Shown: positions 23,585-35,653, numbered from the stretch's first letter. The stretch: DNA of 64,000 nucleotides from Elephas maximus indicus (GCF_024166365.1 NC_064837.1:75511553-75575552); one strand, 5' to 3'. Made by a program: numbers and translations. The notes: a model not told the origin generated them from the letters alone.

Positions 23585-23904
23585 TATACCATGGACTGCC
23601 AAAAGAATGAACAACTCAGTCTTAGAAGAAATACCACCCTAATGTTGCTTAGAAGTGAAGACGGCAAGACTTCCACTTGCTTACTTCAGCCACATCATTG
23701 GGAAATGCCAATCACTAGAAAAGTACATCACATTTGGTGAAGAAAAGTGTCAGTGAAAATGAGGGAACCCCTCAGTGAGCTGGATTGACACAACCTCAAC
23801 AATGGACTGAAACATACCAAGGATCATGAAGATGAAGCAGGACCAGGCAACATTTCATTCTGTTATGCTTAAGGTCACCCTGAGTTGGAGCTGGCTGGAT
23901 GGCA
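23585..23904 (+). mobile_element. RTE LINE 3' fragment, old
   Basis: A 320-bp 5'-truncated RTE copy (accatggactgccaaaag ... gagttggagctggctggatggc). It is clearly more diverged than the other RTE copies and has no open frame. A perfect 12-bp duplication attatgcaataa flanks it (23573-23584 and 23905-23916). Confidence 0.93.
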
Positions 23905-23916
23905 ATTATGCAATAA

Positions 23917-24530
23917 GTAAGAGACAATACAATTAGTTAGCAAGAAGGCTCAAATTTCTAGCAACATGAAGGACCACTCCAGCCTCACTTTTTTTTTTTT
24001 TATTGGATGTATTTTCACAGAACTGCAGACTCTCATGGTTCACTCTGCTAGTTCCTCAAGTGCAAGTCTGTCCTCACACCACCTCTGCTTACCATAACTC
24101 ATCAGTTTAAGGGTGATCACGTCTGAAGCAGAAGTGAAACAGCATGGGTATGGCTACCTGCTTTTAGTATTTGAGCACCCAAGTACCTCTGCCTCCCTCA
24201 TATCTGACTCAAATCTATCCTGAAACTACACTGCCCGACTCTCATGTCAAACTGAACATGTCCATACTCATCCTCTCTCATGTGCCCAGGCCGCCGGTTC
24301 CTACATTCCATTCTCCACTCTCCAGAGAGGACCTGATGCCAAGAATGCTTCTTGCCTGAACTACCATGGTTCCCCCAAGCAGGTCCACGGGAAGAAGAAC
24401 TCAGTGATCAAATTTGAATACGCTACTAACAATTACTCCTCACATCTCCAAGCAGCTTATGGCTCAGGATTCTAGAAAGTCAGAAAAACCATCCAAGTTT
24501 TTGGACTTTAAAAGCTACACAAAGAATACA
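23917..24530. other. Intergenic, no gene
   Basis: A T-tract at about 23990-24002 may mark the poly(A) end of an old antisense element. The following 500 bp are not recognised. Confidence 0.4.
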
Positions 24531-25770
24531 TTGTTGTTGTTGTTAGGTGCCATCTAGTCGGTTCTGACTCATAGCGACCCTATGCATGAAAGAGCAAAAC
24601 ACTGCCCGGTCCTGTGACATCCTTACAATCATTGTTATGCTTGAGCTCATTGTTGCAGCCACTGTGTCAATCCACCTCATTGGGGGTTCTCCTCTTCTCT
24701 GCTGACCCTGTACCTTGCCAAGCATGGTGTCCTTTTCCAGGGACTGATCCCTCCTGGCAACATGTACAAAGTATGTAAGACACAGTCTCGCCATCCTTGC
24801 TTCTAAGGAGCATTCTGGTTGTACTTCTTCCAAGACAGATCTGTTCGTTCTTTTGGCAGTTCGTGGTATATTCAATATTCTTTGCCGACACCACAATTCA
24901 AAGGCATCAATTCTTCTTTGGTCTTCCTTATTCATTGTCCAGCTTTCACATGCACATGATGCGATTGAAAATACCATGGCTTGGGTCAGGCACACCTTAG
25001 TCTTCAAGGTGATATCTTTGCTTTTCAACACTTTAAAGAGGTCCTTTGCAGCAGATTTATCCAGTGAAATGCGTCATGTGATTTCTTGACTGCTGCCTCC
25101 ATGGCTGTTGATTGTGGATCCAAGTAAAATGAAATCCTTAACAACTTCAATCTTTTCTCCATTTATCATGATGTTGCTCATCGGTTCAGTTGTGAGAATT
25201 TTTGTTTTCTTTATGTTGAGGTGTAATCCATACTGAAGGCTGTGGTCTTTGATCTTCATTAGTAAATGCTTCAAGTCCTCTTCACCTTCAGCAACCAAGG
25301 TTGTGTCATCTGCATAACGCAGGTTGTTAATGAGTCTTCCCCCAATCCTGATGCCCCGTTCTTCATATAGTCCAGCTTCTTGGATTATTTGCTCAGCATA
25401 CAGATTGAATAGGTATGGTGAAAGGATACAACACTGACACACACGTTTCCTGACTTTAAACCAATCGGTATTCCCTTGGTCTGTCCGAACAACTGCCTCT
25501 TGATCTCTGTAAAGGTTCCTCATGAGCACAATTAAGAATTCTGGAATTCCCATTCTTTGCAATATTATCCATAATTTGTTATGATCTACACAGTCGAATG
25601 CCTTTGCATACTCAATAAAAGACAGGTAGACATCCTTCTGGTATTCTCGGCTTTTAGCCAGGATCCATCTGACATCAGCAGTGTTATCCCTGGTTCCCCG
25701 TCCTCTTCTGAAGCCAGCCTGAATTTCTGGAATTTCCCTGTTGATATACTGCTGCAGCCGTTTTTGAATG
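24531..25770 (-). mobile_element. RTE LINE, 5'-truncated, best-preserved RT
   Basis: Reverse copy with a (gtt)n tail at 24531. Minus frame 25562-25074 is RT sequence with the catalytic YADD intact (LRYADDTTLVAEGEEDL), followed by KDFILLGSTINSHGGSSQEI. Minus frame 25031-24543 holds the C-terminal region (LTQAMVFSIASCACESWTMN, RRIDAFELWCRQRILNIPRTAK). Only a stop/frame change near 25050 separates them. The copy is truncated within the RT at about 25770, so it is not autonomous, but the low decay marks it as one of the younger insertions here. Confidence 0.94.
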
Positions 25771-26508
25771 AATAGAGAATGTAGAATACAGAATGTAGAA
25801 AGAAAATAGAATGGTTTAAAGTCTTCCCCCCAGCTACAAAACCAGGCTGGTGGTAAGCCACCTCAGAGCAGCCTGGGTGGGTTCTTTTACTTGAGCTTTG
25901 ATCTAAAAGTGCCTCTTTGAAGGAAGCTGTTACTTCATCTAAAAAGAGATTCCTCCATAGATGAGGCAAGGAAAATCTTTTGGACTGATTTCTCTTTTTT
26001 GACCAGCTTTCTACATGTAGATATGACAACATTTCTTTTTATTTTCAACAAACTGATTTCAGTACCACAGTTAATGCTTTATTCATGCATTTTTAAAAAT
26101 ACTAATGTGGATAAATTTTATAACAGCTCTGACTTGGGTTGTACTCTCCTTCTGTCATTGGAAAAGAATAGTGATAATAAAATAAATAAGCATAGGACAA
26201 AATACCACCAACAAAGCAACAAAAAAGAACTCAAGGTACAGGGAAAATTACACAAACTAAAAGACACTGACATGGTGGAAAGAACACTGTGTTAGAAACC
26301 CAGTAACTGAGAGCTGAGTGATCTTATGGGATGGTAGGACGACTGTCATACAAATAAAAATGCTATTTGAAATATTGCCATTGAATGTAAGCTCCTTACT
26401 TGGAAATAGGCATGCATTCATCCTTTAGTCAACAAACAAATATTTGCTGAGTAACACCATGTACTACTGAGATAAGCATCAGGTATTTGTTCTAAGTTAT
26501 ACTACTGG
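25771..26508. other. Intergenic, no feature recognised
   Basis: A short local repeat agaatgtagaatacagaatgtag lies at about 25775-25800, next to the RTE breakpoint. No gene or known repeat was recognised beyond it. Confidence 0.4.
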
Positions 26509-26708
26509 ACAGGAGCCCCGGTGGCACAGTAGTTAAAGCACTTGGCTGCTTACCAAAAGGTCAGTGGTTCAAACTCACCAGCTGCTCCATGGGAGAAAGA
26601 CGTGGCAATCTGCTTTGGTAAAGATTTACAGCCTTGGAAATCCTATGGGGCAATTCTACTCTGTCTTACAGGGTCTCTATAAGTCAGAATCGACTCAGTG
26701 GCAGTGGA
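26509..26708 (+). mobile_element. AfroSINE, long form
   Basis: Forward long-form copy (aggagccccggtggcacagtagttaaag, then ccatgggagaaagacgtggcaatctgc and the RTE-like tail). The duplication ttatactactgg and ttatgctactgg (26497-26508 and 26709-26720) has one mismatch. Confidence 0.94.
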
Positions 26709-26720
26709 TTATGCTACTGG

Positions 26721-27465
26721 AACAGTCTCCAATTCAATCTGCCTTTTTTACAAAGCAAATTAACTTTCTGCTTCATGATTAGATTAAAGACAGTAGAACA
26801 AGCTCCAGTAACAATTCATCTAACACCCATCTCTTCACTTGTAGACTTCAAGCTACTATTATGATCCTTATCAAAGCTTAGGGTTTTGCCACACCAAGGT
26901 GTTCACGTTCATGGGAAAACTGAGATAAGAGGCTTATTTTCATTATTTTATCATTTATGGCTTCCTGTGTCCCTGATTTCTAATCAGGTGAAAAAAAACA
27001 GAAGGAATCGAGCAAGGAACGTTAATCATTTAAGATATCAGTCCTCTGTGTGGCTAGGCCTAACTCAATTTAAGAGAAATGAAGCAAAAGAGTACAAGAA
27101 CACACCAATCCAGCATGTTCTCCTGAAAAGTTTGGTTTTGGAAGGGCAGTGGGAAGGCGAAGGAATACAAGAATAGCTGAGTGGATAAGGCGACGCTGAA
27201 GAATGAGGGGTGGCAGTGCTATTCCTCAGCAATGGGTGGTGCTGGTGGGGAGCTGGGATACAGTTCCAGGTACAGTCCTTAGGTAGTGGAGATGGTGAAA
27301 TGGACACTTTTCTCCATACTCCTCTCCCTGACAGCTGGAGACTAGCCTCCCTCAGGGCTAAACTAAGAAAAAGGGGCCTGGTGTTAATAGCTCAAGGCTG
27401 GGAAGGAAATGGGCACTTTTAGCATTATAAGAATAAAAATACCTGTGATCTACCTTTCTTAAGGC
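26721..27465. other. Intergenic, no feature recognised
   Basis: Unique-looking DNA. The open frames at 26886-27176 and 27307-27065 overlap on opposite strands and show no domain. Confidence 0.4.
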
Positions 27466-27729
27466 GGGAACACTAAAGGATTTCACACCAAAATCAAAAC
27501 AAGCAAAGGGTGCCCACTATCAACACTACTCTACACAATTATGTTGAAGGTATTTACCAAAGCAATTGGTCAATATGAAGTAGTTATAGGTATAAGAATT
27601 AGAAATGAAGAAATATAACTGCCTCTATTTACAAAACATATAATTAAAAAAAATATATAATTATGTATCTGGAAAATCTCAAAGAACCCATGGAAAACTC
27701 TCCAAAAAATAAGAGAATTTAGTGAACTT

Positions 27730-27933
27730 GATGTGTGCCCTAGAGTCGATTCCAACGCATAGCAACCCTATAGGATGGAGTAGAAGTGCCCCATAGAGTT
27801 TCCAAGGCTGTGATCTTTACAGAAGCAGACTGCCACATCTTTCTACCTCAGAGCGGCTGGCGGATTTGAACTGAAGATCTTTTGGTTAGCAGCCAAGTGC
27901 TTCAGCCACTTCGCTACCAGGGCTCTTTTTTTC
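27730..27933 (-). mobile_element. AfroSINE, long form, in L1
   Basis: Reverse long-form copy (tgtgatctttacagaagcagactgcc block, ctaccagggctc head). The duplication agtgaactt and agtaaactt (27721-27729 and 27934-27942) is also what L1 would read continuously, supporting insertion. Confidence 0.9.
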
Positions 27934-28029
27934 AGTAAACTTAGACACCTAAAAACAACATTCTAACCAATCAGAAGATAAAATGGAACAGAATCCATTT
28001 CCAGTAGCAAAAAGCAATAACAATAACAA

Positions 28030-28235
28030 AATTGTTGCTAGCTGCCATGGAGACAACCCCTGACTCATGGTAACCCCATGCATAGTAGGATCAGACAGTT
28101 GTGAGTCATAGGATTTTCACTGGCTGATTTTCAGAAGCAGATCCTCAAGCCGTTCTGTCTAGTCCATCTTAGTCTGCAAACTCCACTGAAACCTATTCAG
28201 CATCATGACAACATGCAAGCTTCCACTGACAGACC
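28030..28235 (-). mobile_element. SINE-like repeat related to the RTE 5' region
   Basis: The left part resembles older-form AfroSINE (ctgactcatggtaaccccatgc). The right part (ataggattttcactggctgatt, tccatcttagtctgcaaactcc, ctgaaacctattcagcat) matches 42850-42955, the 5'-most part of the RTE copy there. It may be a chimeric SINE or a shared 5' module. Confidence 0.6.
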
Positions 28236-28627
28236 AGTGGTAGCTTTACTCCTGGGCATAAATTAAAAGGCCATGTCTAAATTCTATATGAAAAAGAATA
28301 TATAAAATATTTTTGAAAGGCACAAAAATAGACTGGACTTGTTATGGATAGGAAAACACACATTATAAGATTGTCAATTCTCCCTCAGTTAATTTAGAAA
28401 TGTACTTGTTACAAAATATCCTCATTTTTTCTAGAGCAGGGTAAGCTGGTTACAACAAGCAAGAAAGAAGAATCCAAAAAAAAAAAAAAAAAAACCTTGA
28501 AAAGAAAAAAAAGAAGGGAGGCAAAGGAGGTTAGTGATATATCTTGGATATTACCCCTATAGCATTAGGTAGAGGTATTATACTAAACATATTACATTAA
28601 AACATATTATAAAGCTCTATAATTACA

Positions 28628-30962
28628 TCCATTAATAATCAGAACATGGACTGCATGAAGTATCAATCCAGGAATATTGGAAATCATCAAAAAATGAAAT
28701 GGAACACATAAACATCAATATCCTAGGCATTAATAAGTTGAAACGGACAGGTATTGGCAATTTTGAATTGGACAATCGTATGGTCTGCTACGCCAGAAAT
28801 GACAAATTGAAGAGGAATGGCGTTGCATTCATTACCAAAAACAACATTTTCGAGATCTATCCTGAAATACTACACTGTCAGTGATTGGATAATATCCATA
28901 CACCCACAAGGAAGACCATTTAATAGATTATTTTTCAAATTTACCCACCAACCACTAAGGCCAAAGATGAAGAAATTGAAGATTTTTACCAATTTCTGCA
29001 GTCTGAAATTGACTGAACATGCAATCAGGATGCATTGATAATTGCTGGTGATTGGAATGCGAAAGCTGGAGTTAAAAAAAGAATTGGTAGCTGGAAAATA
29101 TGGCCTTGATGACAGAAACGATGCCAGAGATCGCATGATAGAATTTTGCAAGACCAACAACTTCTTCACTGCAAATACCTTTTTTTACCAACATAAATGG
29201 CGAGTATACACATAGAAGTCGCCAGATGGAATACACAGGAATCAAATTGACTACATCTGTGGAAAGAGACGATGGAAAAGCTCAATATCATCAGTCAGAC
29301 AAGGCCAGGGACCAACTGTGGAACAGACCATCAATTGCTCCTATATGGAAGTTCAAGTTGAAACTGAAGAAAATTAGAACAAGTCCACGAGAGCCAAAGT
29401 ATGACCTTGAGCATATCTCACCTGAATTTAGAGATCATCTCAAGAATAGATTTGAGACACTGAACAGTAATGACCAGGGACCAGATGAGTTGTAGAATGA
29501 CATAAAGGCCATCATACATGAAGGAAGCCAGGAATCATTAAAAAGACAGGAAAGAAAGAAAAGACCAAAATGGATGTCAGAAGAAACTCTGAAACTTGCT
29601 CTTGAATGCAGAGTAGCTAAAGTGAAAGAAGAAATGATGAAGTAAAAGAGCTGAGCAGAAGATTTCAAAGGGGGGCTCAAGAAGACAAAGTAAAGTATTA
29701 TAATGACATGTGCAAAGACCTGGAGAGAAGAACATACTCAGCATTTCTCAAGCTGAAAGAACTGAAGAAAAAAATCAAGCTTCGAGTTGCAATATTGAAG
29801 GATTCTAAGGGGAGAATATTAAACAACATAGAAAGCATTAAAAGAAGATGGAAGGAATACATAGAGTCACTGTACCAAAAATTTGGTCGACATTCAACTA
29901 TTTCAGGAGGTAGCATATGATCAGAAACTAATGGTACTGGAGGAAGAAGTCCAAGCTGCACCGAAGGCATTGGCAAAAAACAAGGCTCTAGGAATTGGTG
30001 GAATACCAACTGAGATGTTTCAACAAAGGATGCAGCACCAGAAGTGCTCACTCGTCTATGCCAAGAAATTTGGAAGACAGCTACCTGGGCAACTGGCTGG
30101 AAGACATCCGTATTCATGCCTATTCCCAAGAAGGTGATCCAACTGAATTCAGAAATTATTGAACAATATCATTAATATCACACACAAGTAAAATTTTGCT
30201 GAAGATCATTCAAAAGCAGCTGTAGCAGTATATCGACAAGAAACTGCCAAAAATTCAAGCTGGATTCAGAAGAGGATGTGGAACCAGGGATATCATTGCT
30301 GATGTCAGATGGATCCTGGCTGAAAACAGAGGATACCAGAAAGATGTTTACCTGTGTTTTATTGACTATACAAAGGCATTTGACCGTGTAGATCATAATA
30401 AAATATGTATAGCATTGTAAAGAATGAGAATTCCAGAACACTTAATTGTGTTCATGAGGAACTTGTACATGGATCAAGAGGCAGTTGTTTGAACAGAACA
30501 AGGGGATGCTGCATGTTTAAAATTAGGAAAGGTGTGTGTCAGGGTTGTGTCCTTTCACCATACACATTAAGTCTGTATGCTGAGAAGAACAGGGTATCAG
30601 GATTGGAGGGCTGCCAAAACAATGAACAAATCTGTCTTGGAAAAAGTATAACCAGAATGCTCCTTAGAAGCAAGGATGTTGAGACTATGTCTCACATACT
30701 TTGGATATGCTACCAGGAGGGATCAGTCCCTGGAGAAGGACATTATCCATGGTAAAGTAGAGGGTCAGCGAAAAAGAGGAAGACTCTCAACAAAATAGAT
30801 TGACACAGTGGCTGCAACAATGGTCTCAAGCATAACAAGGATTGTGAGGATGGCGCAGGACTGGACAGTGTTTCGTTCTGTTGTACATAGTGTCACCATG
30901 AGTTGGAACTGTTGTACATAGGGTCACTATGAGTTGGAACTGATTCGAAGGCACCTAACAAC
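28628..30962 (+). mobile_element. RTE LINE, internally deleted
   Basis: Forward copy starting upstream of the endonuclease start. Frame 28699-28884 is endonuclease (NIDILGI-like NININILGINKL); later pieces cover the linker (29226-29495, 29708-29920) and RT. At about 30608 the sequence jumps from the RT region straight to ggctgccaaaacaatgaac, skipping roughly 430 bp that include the YADD motif. The 3' end carries a 31-bp tandem duplication. It ends in (aac)n. Numerous stops make it dead. Confidence 0.93.
30878..30939 (+). repeat. 31-bp tandem duplication at an RTE 3' end
   Basis: Two adjacent copies (30878-30908 and 30909-30939) of the terminal RTE segment from ctgttgtacatag to gagttggaa, differing at two positions. 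The other RTE copies here have this segment once. Confidence 0.92.
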
Positions 30963-31591
30963 AACAACATAACTACAACTCTATAGTGTCAGAGGATGAA
31001 TAGACAAACATAAAATCTAGAAATAGATTCAGTGGCATATGGGAATTTAGCATGTGATAAAGATGTCATGTTAAGAAGATGAACTTCTTAACAGGTGATG
31101 TTGGAGTAACTGGATAGTCATGTTAAGAAAAATAAAGTTGGATCCATTGCACTGTAAAATGAAACCAAATCCATTGCTGTCAAGTCCAGGAGATCGGAGT
31201 AGCTATAAGCAGAAGCCTTTGTGTTGGCCGTGGGAGCTATGCTCCTGTATCTTTCCCGGCTACTCCAATAGCTGGCCTTAGAAAGCTCTACCCTTATTAA
31301 ACATTCTACTCCCAGATCCTCTCATGCTCTGGAGATGTTTTGTGCTTGTGGAGGGACATGATCTCACAATGGATCTGTCATCATCTTTTACTTATTTATA
31401 AAGGTAGATGTCTTGGCCCCTATCCCTCCACCATATCTCTTCACACTTGTCCCATTGATAGGCATTTTAGTCACAATACAGAATGCTGACATCTTAATGC
31501 TAAAATACATTGTGATCTGGACCACCAACCCTGAGATTCAGAATTCTTAATTCTCAACCTTCACAAACATTTCATTAAGAAGATTGCTTCT
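30963..31591. other. Intergenic, no gene
   Basis: No gene recognised. A short piece at 31158-31185 (aaaccaaatccattgctgtcaag) reads like an isolated AfroSINE tail. The remainder is unassigned. Confidence 0.4.
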
Positions 31592-31700
31592 GAAAAAAAT
31601 ATATATATATTAAAAAATATTCTATTAAGATCTTTGTCCACTTAATTAGACTATATATATACATATGTATGTGTATATATATATATACATATACACACTT
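31592..31700. repeat. AT-rich (TA)n simple repeat
   Basis: Imperfect TA/TATG dinucleotide tracts; possible microsatellite and preferred A/T-rich insertion target for the SINEs that follow. Confidence 0.85.
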
Positions 31701-31703
31701 ATA

Positions 31704-31873
31704 ACCAAAAAAAAACCAAACCCAGTGCAGTTGAGTCATAGCCGACTCATAGTGACCCTATAGAACAGAGTAGAACCACCCCATAGAGTTTCCAAGGAGT
31801 GCCTGGTGGATTTGAACTGCCGACCCTTTGGTTAGCAGCCGTAGCACTTAACCACTACACCACCAGGGTTTCC
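31704..31873 (-). mobile_element. AfroSINE, short form
   Basis: Full-length reverse copy, accaaaaaaaaaccaaaccc tail, caccagggtttcc head. First of three SINEs packed into 540 bp of AT-rich DNA. Confidence 0.94.
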
Positions 31874-31885
31874 ATATACGTGTAT

Positions 31886-32056
31886 AAAAAAAAAAAAAAA
31901 AAAACCATTGCTATGGAGTTGATTCTAACTCACAGAGACTGTACAGCATAGAGTAGAACTGCCTCATATGGTTTTCAGGGAGAGACTGGTGGATTCAAAC
32001 TGCCGACCTTTTGGTTGGCAGCTGCAGCTCTTAACCGCTTTGCCACTAGGGTTTCC
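31886..32056 (-). mobile_element. AfroSINE, short form
   Basis: Reverse copy with a long A-tract tail (31886-31904) and a ccactagggtttcc head. Thirteen bases of TA-rich DNA separate it from the previous SINE. Confidence 0.94.
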
Positions 32057-32085
32057 TTTCTTTTTTTTTGTATATATATGTATTT

Positions 32086-32238
32086 GGAGCCCTGCTGGCA
32101 CAGTGGTTAAGAGCTCAGACTACTAACCAAAAGACTGGCAGTTTGAATCCACCAGCCACTCCTTGGAAACCCTATGGGGCAGCTCTACTCTGTCCTGTAA
32201 GGTCATTATGAGTTGGAACTGACTTGAAGGCAACCAGT
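32086..32238 (+). mobile_element. AfroSINE, short form
   Basis: Forward copy, opposite to its two neighbours (ggagccctgctggcacagtggttaagagc ... gacttgaaggcaacc). The duplication tatatgtattt and tatacgtattt (32075-32085 and 32239-32249) has one mismatch. Confidence 0.95.
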
Positions 32239-32319
32239 TATACGTATTTAAGGACTGAAAGAATTTCTCAGAAATATAAGGCATTTTGCTTTTCACACTT
32301 TCTTCTGCGAAGAGACAGT

Positions 32320-32550
32320 GTGTGGAGGCAGGTAAGAGCATCTGTGCTGGGGGCAGGCAGACTTTGGCACAAATTCCAGCCTTGCTACTTTCTAGAATTA
32401 AGAACTTGGCCAAGTTATTTAGTCTCTCGGAGTCTCAAAATTCTCATCTGGAATTGTAAAGTAAAAGTTGGGTTTACTGTAATATTAAATGAGATAATTG
32501 ATGTAAAGAATTTAGCACAAGGCTCAGCTGTTAGATGTTAATTGTTGTAG
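32320..32550 (+). mobile_element. MIR SINE, nearly full length
   Basis: Landmarks in order: cagactttggcacaaattccagccttgctac, aacttggccaagttatttagtctctc, taatattaaatgagataattgatg, agcacaaggctcagctg. This matches MIR orientation and spacing. Confidence 0.78.
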
Positions 32551-34319
32551 TGAAATGGATTCCAGGTATAACACCCTTTACCTTGGAGTCAGTAAAAACA
32601 GTCTCCCTGGTAGCTCTCTAGAATACTAAGAGCCTGGCTTGGAAGTGGTACTTCACAGAGGCTCTCTGTCAGAGTCACCCTGCCTGGGCAAGCTGGCAGG
32701 TCTCTGGACACTGTCATTTCAGGAATGTCATTTCAGCCTGGCCACTTTGTCTAGCATCCACTTGGTCCAGGGCAGAACTTAGCAATTTTGCCTCACCAAC
32801 CTCCACAACCAGGACCATGCCCAGGCATGCCTCTCTCTCCCAGGGTCTCCACCAGCCTCTCACCTTTAGACTTTTCTAGTCTCTGCGACCTCAAACTCTA
32901 GGGTGCACTATCTTTTTTCCCCATGGTTTCACTCAAGTCCCTCTCATTCTTTTTGAGGTTGAGATGGGGGTTTGGTGGTGGTAAGCACAGCATTCAGCAA
33001 TTCACTCTAAAGAAACTCTGCTCCCCAATCTCCCCAGTCAAGCTCCTCATCTCTCTATAATTGCAGGGTGCGCCTGGCTCAGGCTGGTTGGGACCAACAG
33101 CAGTCCTGGGTAGAAGGGCAGACGCAGTCCCTCCTTGAGAATGTGTGGGCCCTTCAGACCAACTTCCTTAGCTTGGTAGGTCACCCCAAACTATAAAACA
33201 ATGAGAAACGTAGGTCTTATGTCCTGTTGCAGAGGATTAATGCAATTGGCATTTTCCCCCTCTTTTTTTTTTTTTTTTCAGGCACAGTGTATAAACTAAT
33301 CTATGAACAATTATATGTGACTAGGTCTGCGCCAGGTACTGAGGAAGTAAAAAGGAAGACAAGATTACATGTCCCTGAGAACAAATAATCCCTGTGACTT
33401 ATACAAAGAGTTTTAATTTAAAACACGAGTTAAGTCAACAGCAGACTTTGCCCTCCAGCCTGGCCTGTTTGGGCTGGGCAGACCAGGCACCTGAAAGTAG
33501 AGACAGGTACCTGGGGCAGTCTCCCAGGCTAGAACCCCCTGGAGGGGCAGGCGATGTCACCCCTGACCATCTTCAACCATTCCTCAACAACTCAAAGGAC
33601 AGGGGTCCAGAGGTCTAAGCCAGGAGATTTGGAGGGGAGAGGATGTGAGGAAGAGGAGCAGGAGGCAGCCTCCCCGTCCCCTGTAAGATAGCTTTGCAGG
33701 GATGCAGGCAGCCTTCCTCGGCCGTGGGGGAAGCCGACATGTGCCCAGTGTCTGAGGAAGATGGGTGGAAGAGAAAAGTGGATGAGACACACAAGCATGT
33801 GCAAGTAAAGAATGTGAATTTGAGGGAAACAAATTTTGGGTTCTAGACTGTGTTTCTCTGATTGCATCAGACTAGATCAGTTGGTGGGGTGTTATGAATA
33901 CTATGCACACATAATTAGGAAGATAATTAAGAGCTAAATTGATTAGTCAAGAGGATGAGTGCAGTACAAATTCAGAGAACAGAATGGTGGGAGTAGGCTA
34001 GCGTGGGAAGTGGGACAGCTTCCTGGGTGTGAATGCCCTTAGATTGGGCTAGTCAGGGAACGGCAGGGAGGGCATAGAGCCAGAGTGACACAGCTCCAGC
34101 TACCGAAAAAATAGCCATGATAAAAACACTTATGCTGGGGAAGAAAGAAAAAAAACTTTTCTTTTGAATCTTTGTTCCCTCTTTAGTCTCAGTCTTGGGA
34201 GCCCTTTCCTGGACATGGAAGTATGGGCTGATGTCAGCGTGAAGCGCTCCAATTAGGAAGCCCCAGAGCTCCTTTCTAAACTCTTCAGTGCGCATTTCTA
34301 TTTTGCCGTATCAGTGTGC
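32551..34319. other. 1.8 kb intergenic without recognised features
   Basis: Relatively GC-rich for this window between 32600 and 33750. No exon-like frame with splice sites or domain was seen. A T-tract lies at about 33265-33279. Could include unrecognised regulatory DNA. Confidence 0.4.
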
Positions 34320-34895
34320 ACCAGTTCTTCTGGGATTGATGTTAACATGTGGCTTCACTTACTAAATGCTTCCCTAGTTCTTCCCATCCAGGCCAGTATT
34401 TGAGGGGCCTTGGGTCACAAGTCCAGCCAAATTGGCAACCGTGTTGATGTTCATGATCTGTACTCACTCAGGAAGGAACATCATCTCACCCGTTTCCTAG
34501 TTGTTGGGAGGACAAATGAGGATGTGACCAATCCTGGATCTGTGAGCTGCCTCCAGGCCTGAAGCTGACCACAATCCTGACAAAAATCCCATTCCTGAAA
34601 ATGAGTAGGAGACCAATAAATATAATATCCTCGATGCAAGAAATACAACATCCTTAAAGGAGACTGGATCCAAATGATAACATCTAGATATGTTAGACTC
34701 GAGGGCTGTGTGACAAACCCACATTAGCAACTCTGTGTAATCTCTCGAGCTTGGGGCACGGAGATAGACCTGTCCTGCTGCCACCAGGACCTCGCTTTGT
34801 ATGTTAAGTTTTCCCCATAATAAATCTTAGACCACTTATTCAACATGGAGTGGTCTGCCTCTTTCTTTGGTCTGTCCCTACCTTCTGCATATGGC
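34320..34895 (+). mobile_element. Possible solo LTR 3' part
   Basis: A polyadenylation-like ccataataaatc near 34815, followed by a pyrimidine-rich tgcctctttctttggtctgtccc, looks like the R-U5 end of a retroviral LTR. The 5' boundary is not defined, no internal region or primer-binding site was recognised, and the call is weak. Confidence 0.3.
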
Positions 34896-35295
34896 AGCCA
34901 CTTTCAGATCTTCCCCAGGGACTCCCCACCCACCACAGCCACCTGACACTAGTCATATGCATTCCGGTTTTCCCTCCTGGAAAGGTTGTCTTGTCTCCCT
35001 GTTTATTTTGTATTTATTTCTACCTTCGCAAGTCAGTGGGTAGAATGAGCTTGAAGATCTTGCTAGAGAAGAAAAGAAGGCATTTCTTACTTGCTTAAGA
35101 CACAAGACAAACTTGTTGGGACATGCAGTTATAGCATGATCTTGGCAGGTATGTGGACGTCAGCTCCACCCCACTATCTCATATTGTCTCCAAAGAATTC
35201 TATTAAGATCACATGAAGAGCTGTGTCTTCCTTTGGTTCCTTCCTTCCTCCTTCCCTCACTTTTTCTTTTTAAAAATCAGCTTTATTGAGGTGTA
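34896..35295. other. Intergenic; ends in an old L1-like tail
   Basis: No gene. Bases 35265-35293 (tttaaaaatcagctttattgaggtgta) look like the start of an old antisense L1 3' end that resumes at 35654. Confidence 0.4.
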
Positions 35296-35653
35296 CACCT
35301 ACTCCTCACTTATCGGCTATCTCATTATCTGATATTTCACATTTACAGTAATAGTAAAAACTCTACTAACCAACTATTTTACACAACAACAACATACATC
35401 TGGCAGTAATAAATGCCAAGGTATGAGGTGAGAATAACACTGGCTGCGATGGTTAAGGTTATGTGTCAACTTGGCTGGGCCATGATCTCAGTGGTTTGGC
35501 AGTTAAGTAACGATGTAATTTGGCAGTTATGTAATATGTAGTCAACCCCCATTTTGTGATCTGATGTGGTCATCCTCCATTTTTGCATAATGCCAGTTTT
35601 AGCATAATGACCTGGTCTTTAGAACCGAACCATGTTGATAAGTGAGCAGCGGG
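35296..35653. mobile_element. Candidate TIR DNA transposon inserted in old L1
   Basis: The ends form an imperfect terminal inverted repeat: left ctcctcacttatc (from 35302) and the reverse complement of the right end, ctgctcacttatc. TA dinucleotides at both edges (35294-35295 and 35654-35655) fit a Tc1/mariner/Tigger-type target. L1-like text (gctttattgaggtgta ... taatttatatgcaataaaattcacc) is continuous around it. The interior (about 35450-35560) seems to hold another inserted piece. No transposase frame. Confidence 0.45.

Larger units (their letters stand above)
27466..28490 (+). mobile_element. Old L1 ORF2 fragment with two inserted repeats
   Basis: The forward sequence follows L1 ORF2: gggtgcccactatcaacactactctacacaattatgttgaagg (RT region), tatctggaaaatctcaaagaaccc, then cagaatccatttccagtagc after the first insertion. 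No frame survives. It ends near an A-tract at 28478-28496. Confidence 0.75.

Noticed and set aside
31142-31185. Isolated SINE tail with atccattgc repeats as a micro-insertion
   Set aside because: The repeat overlaps the normal SINE tail sequence, so the duplication cannot be separated from the insert.
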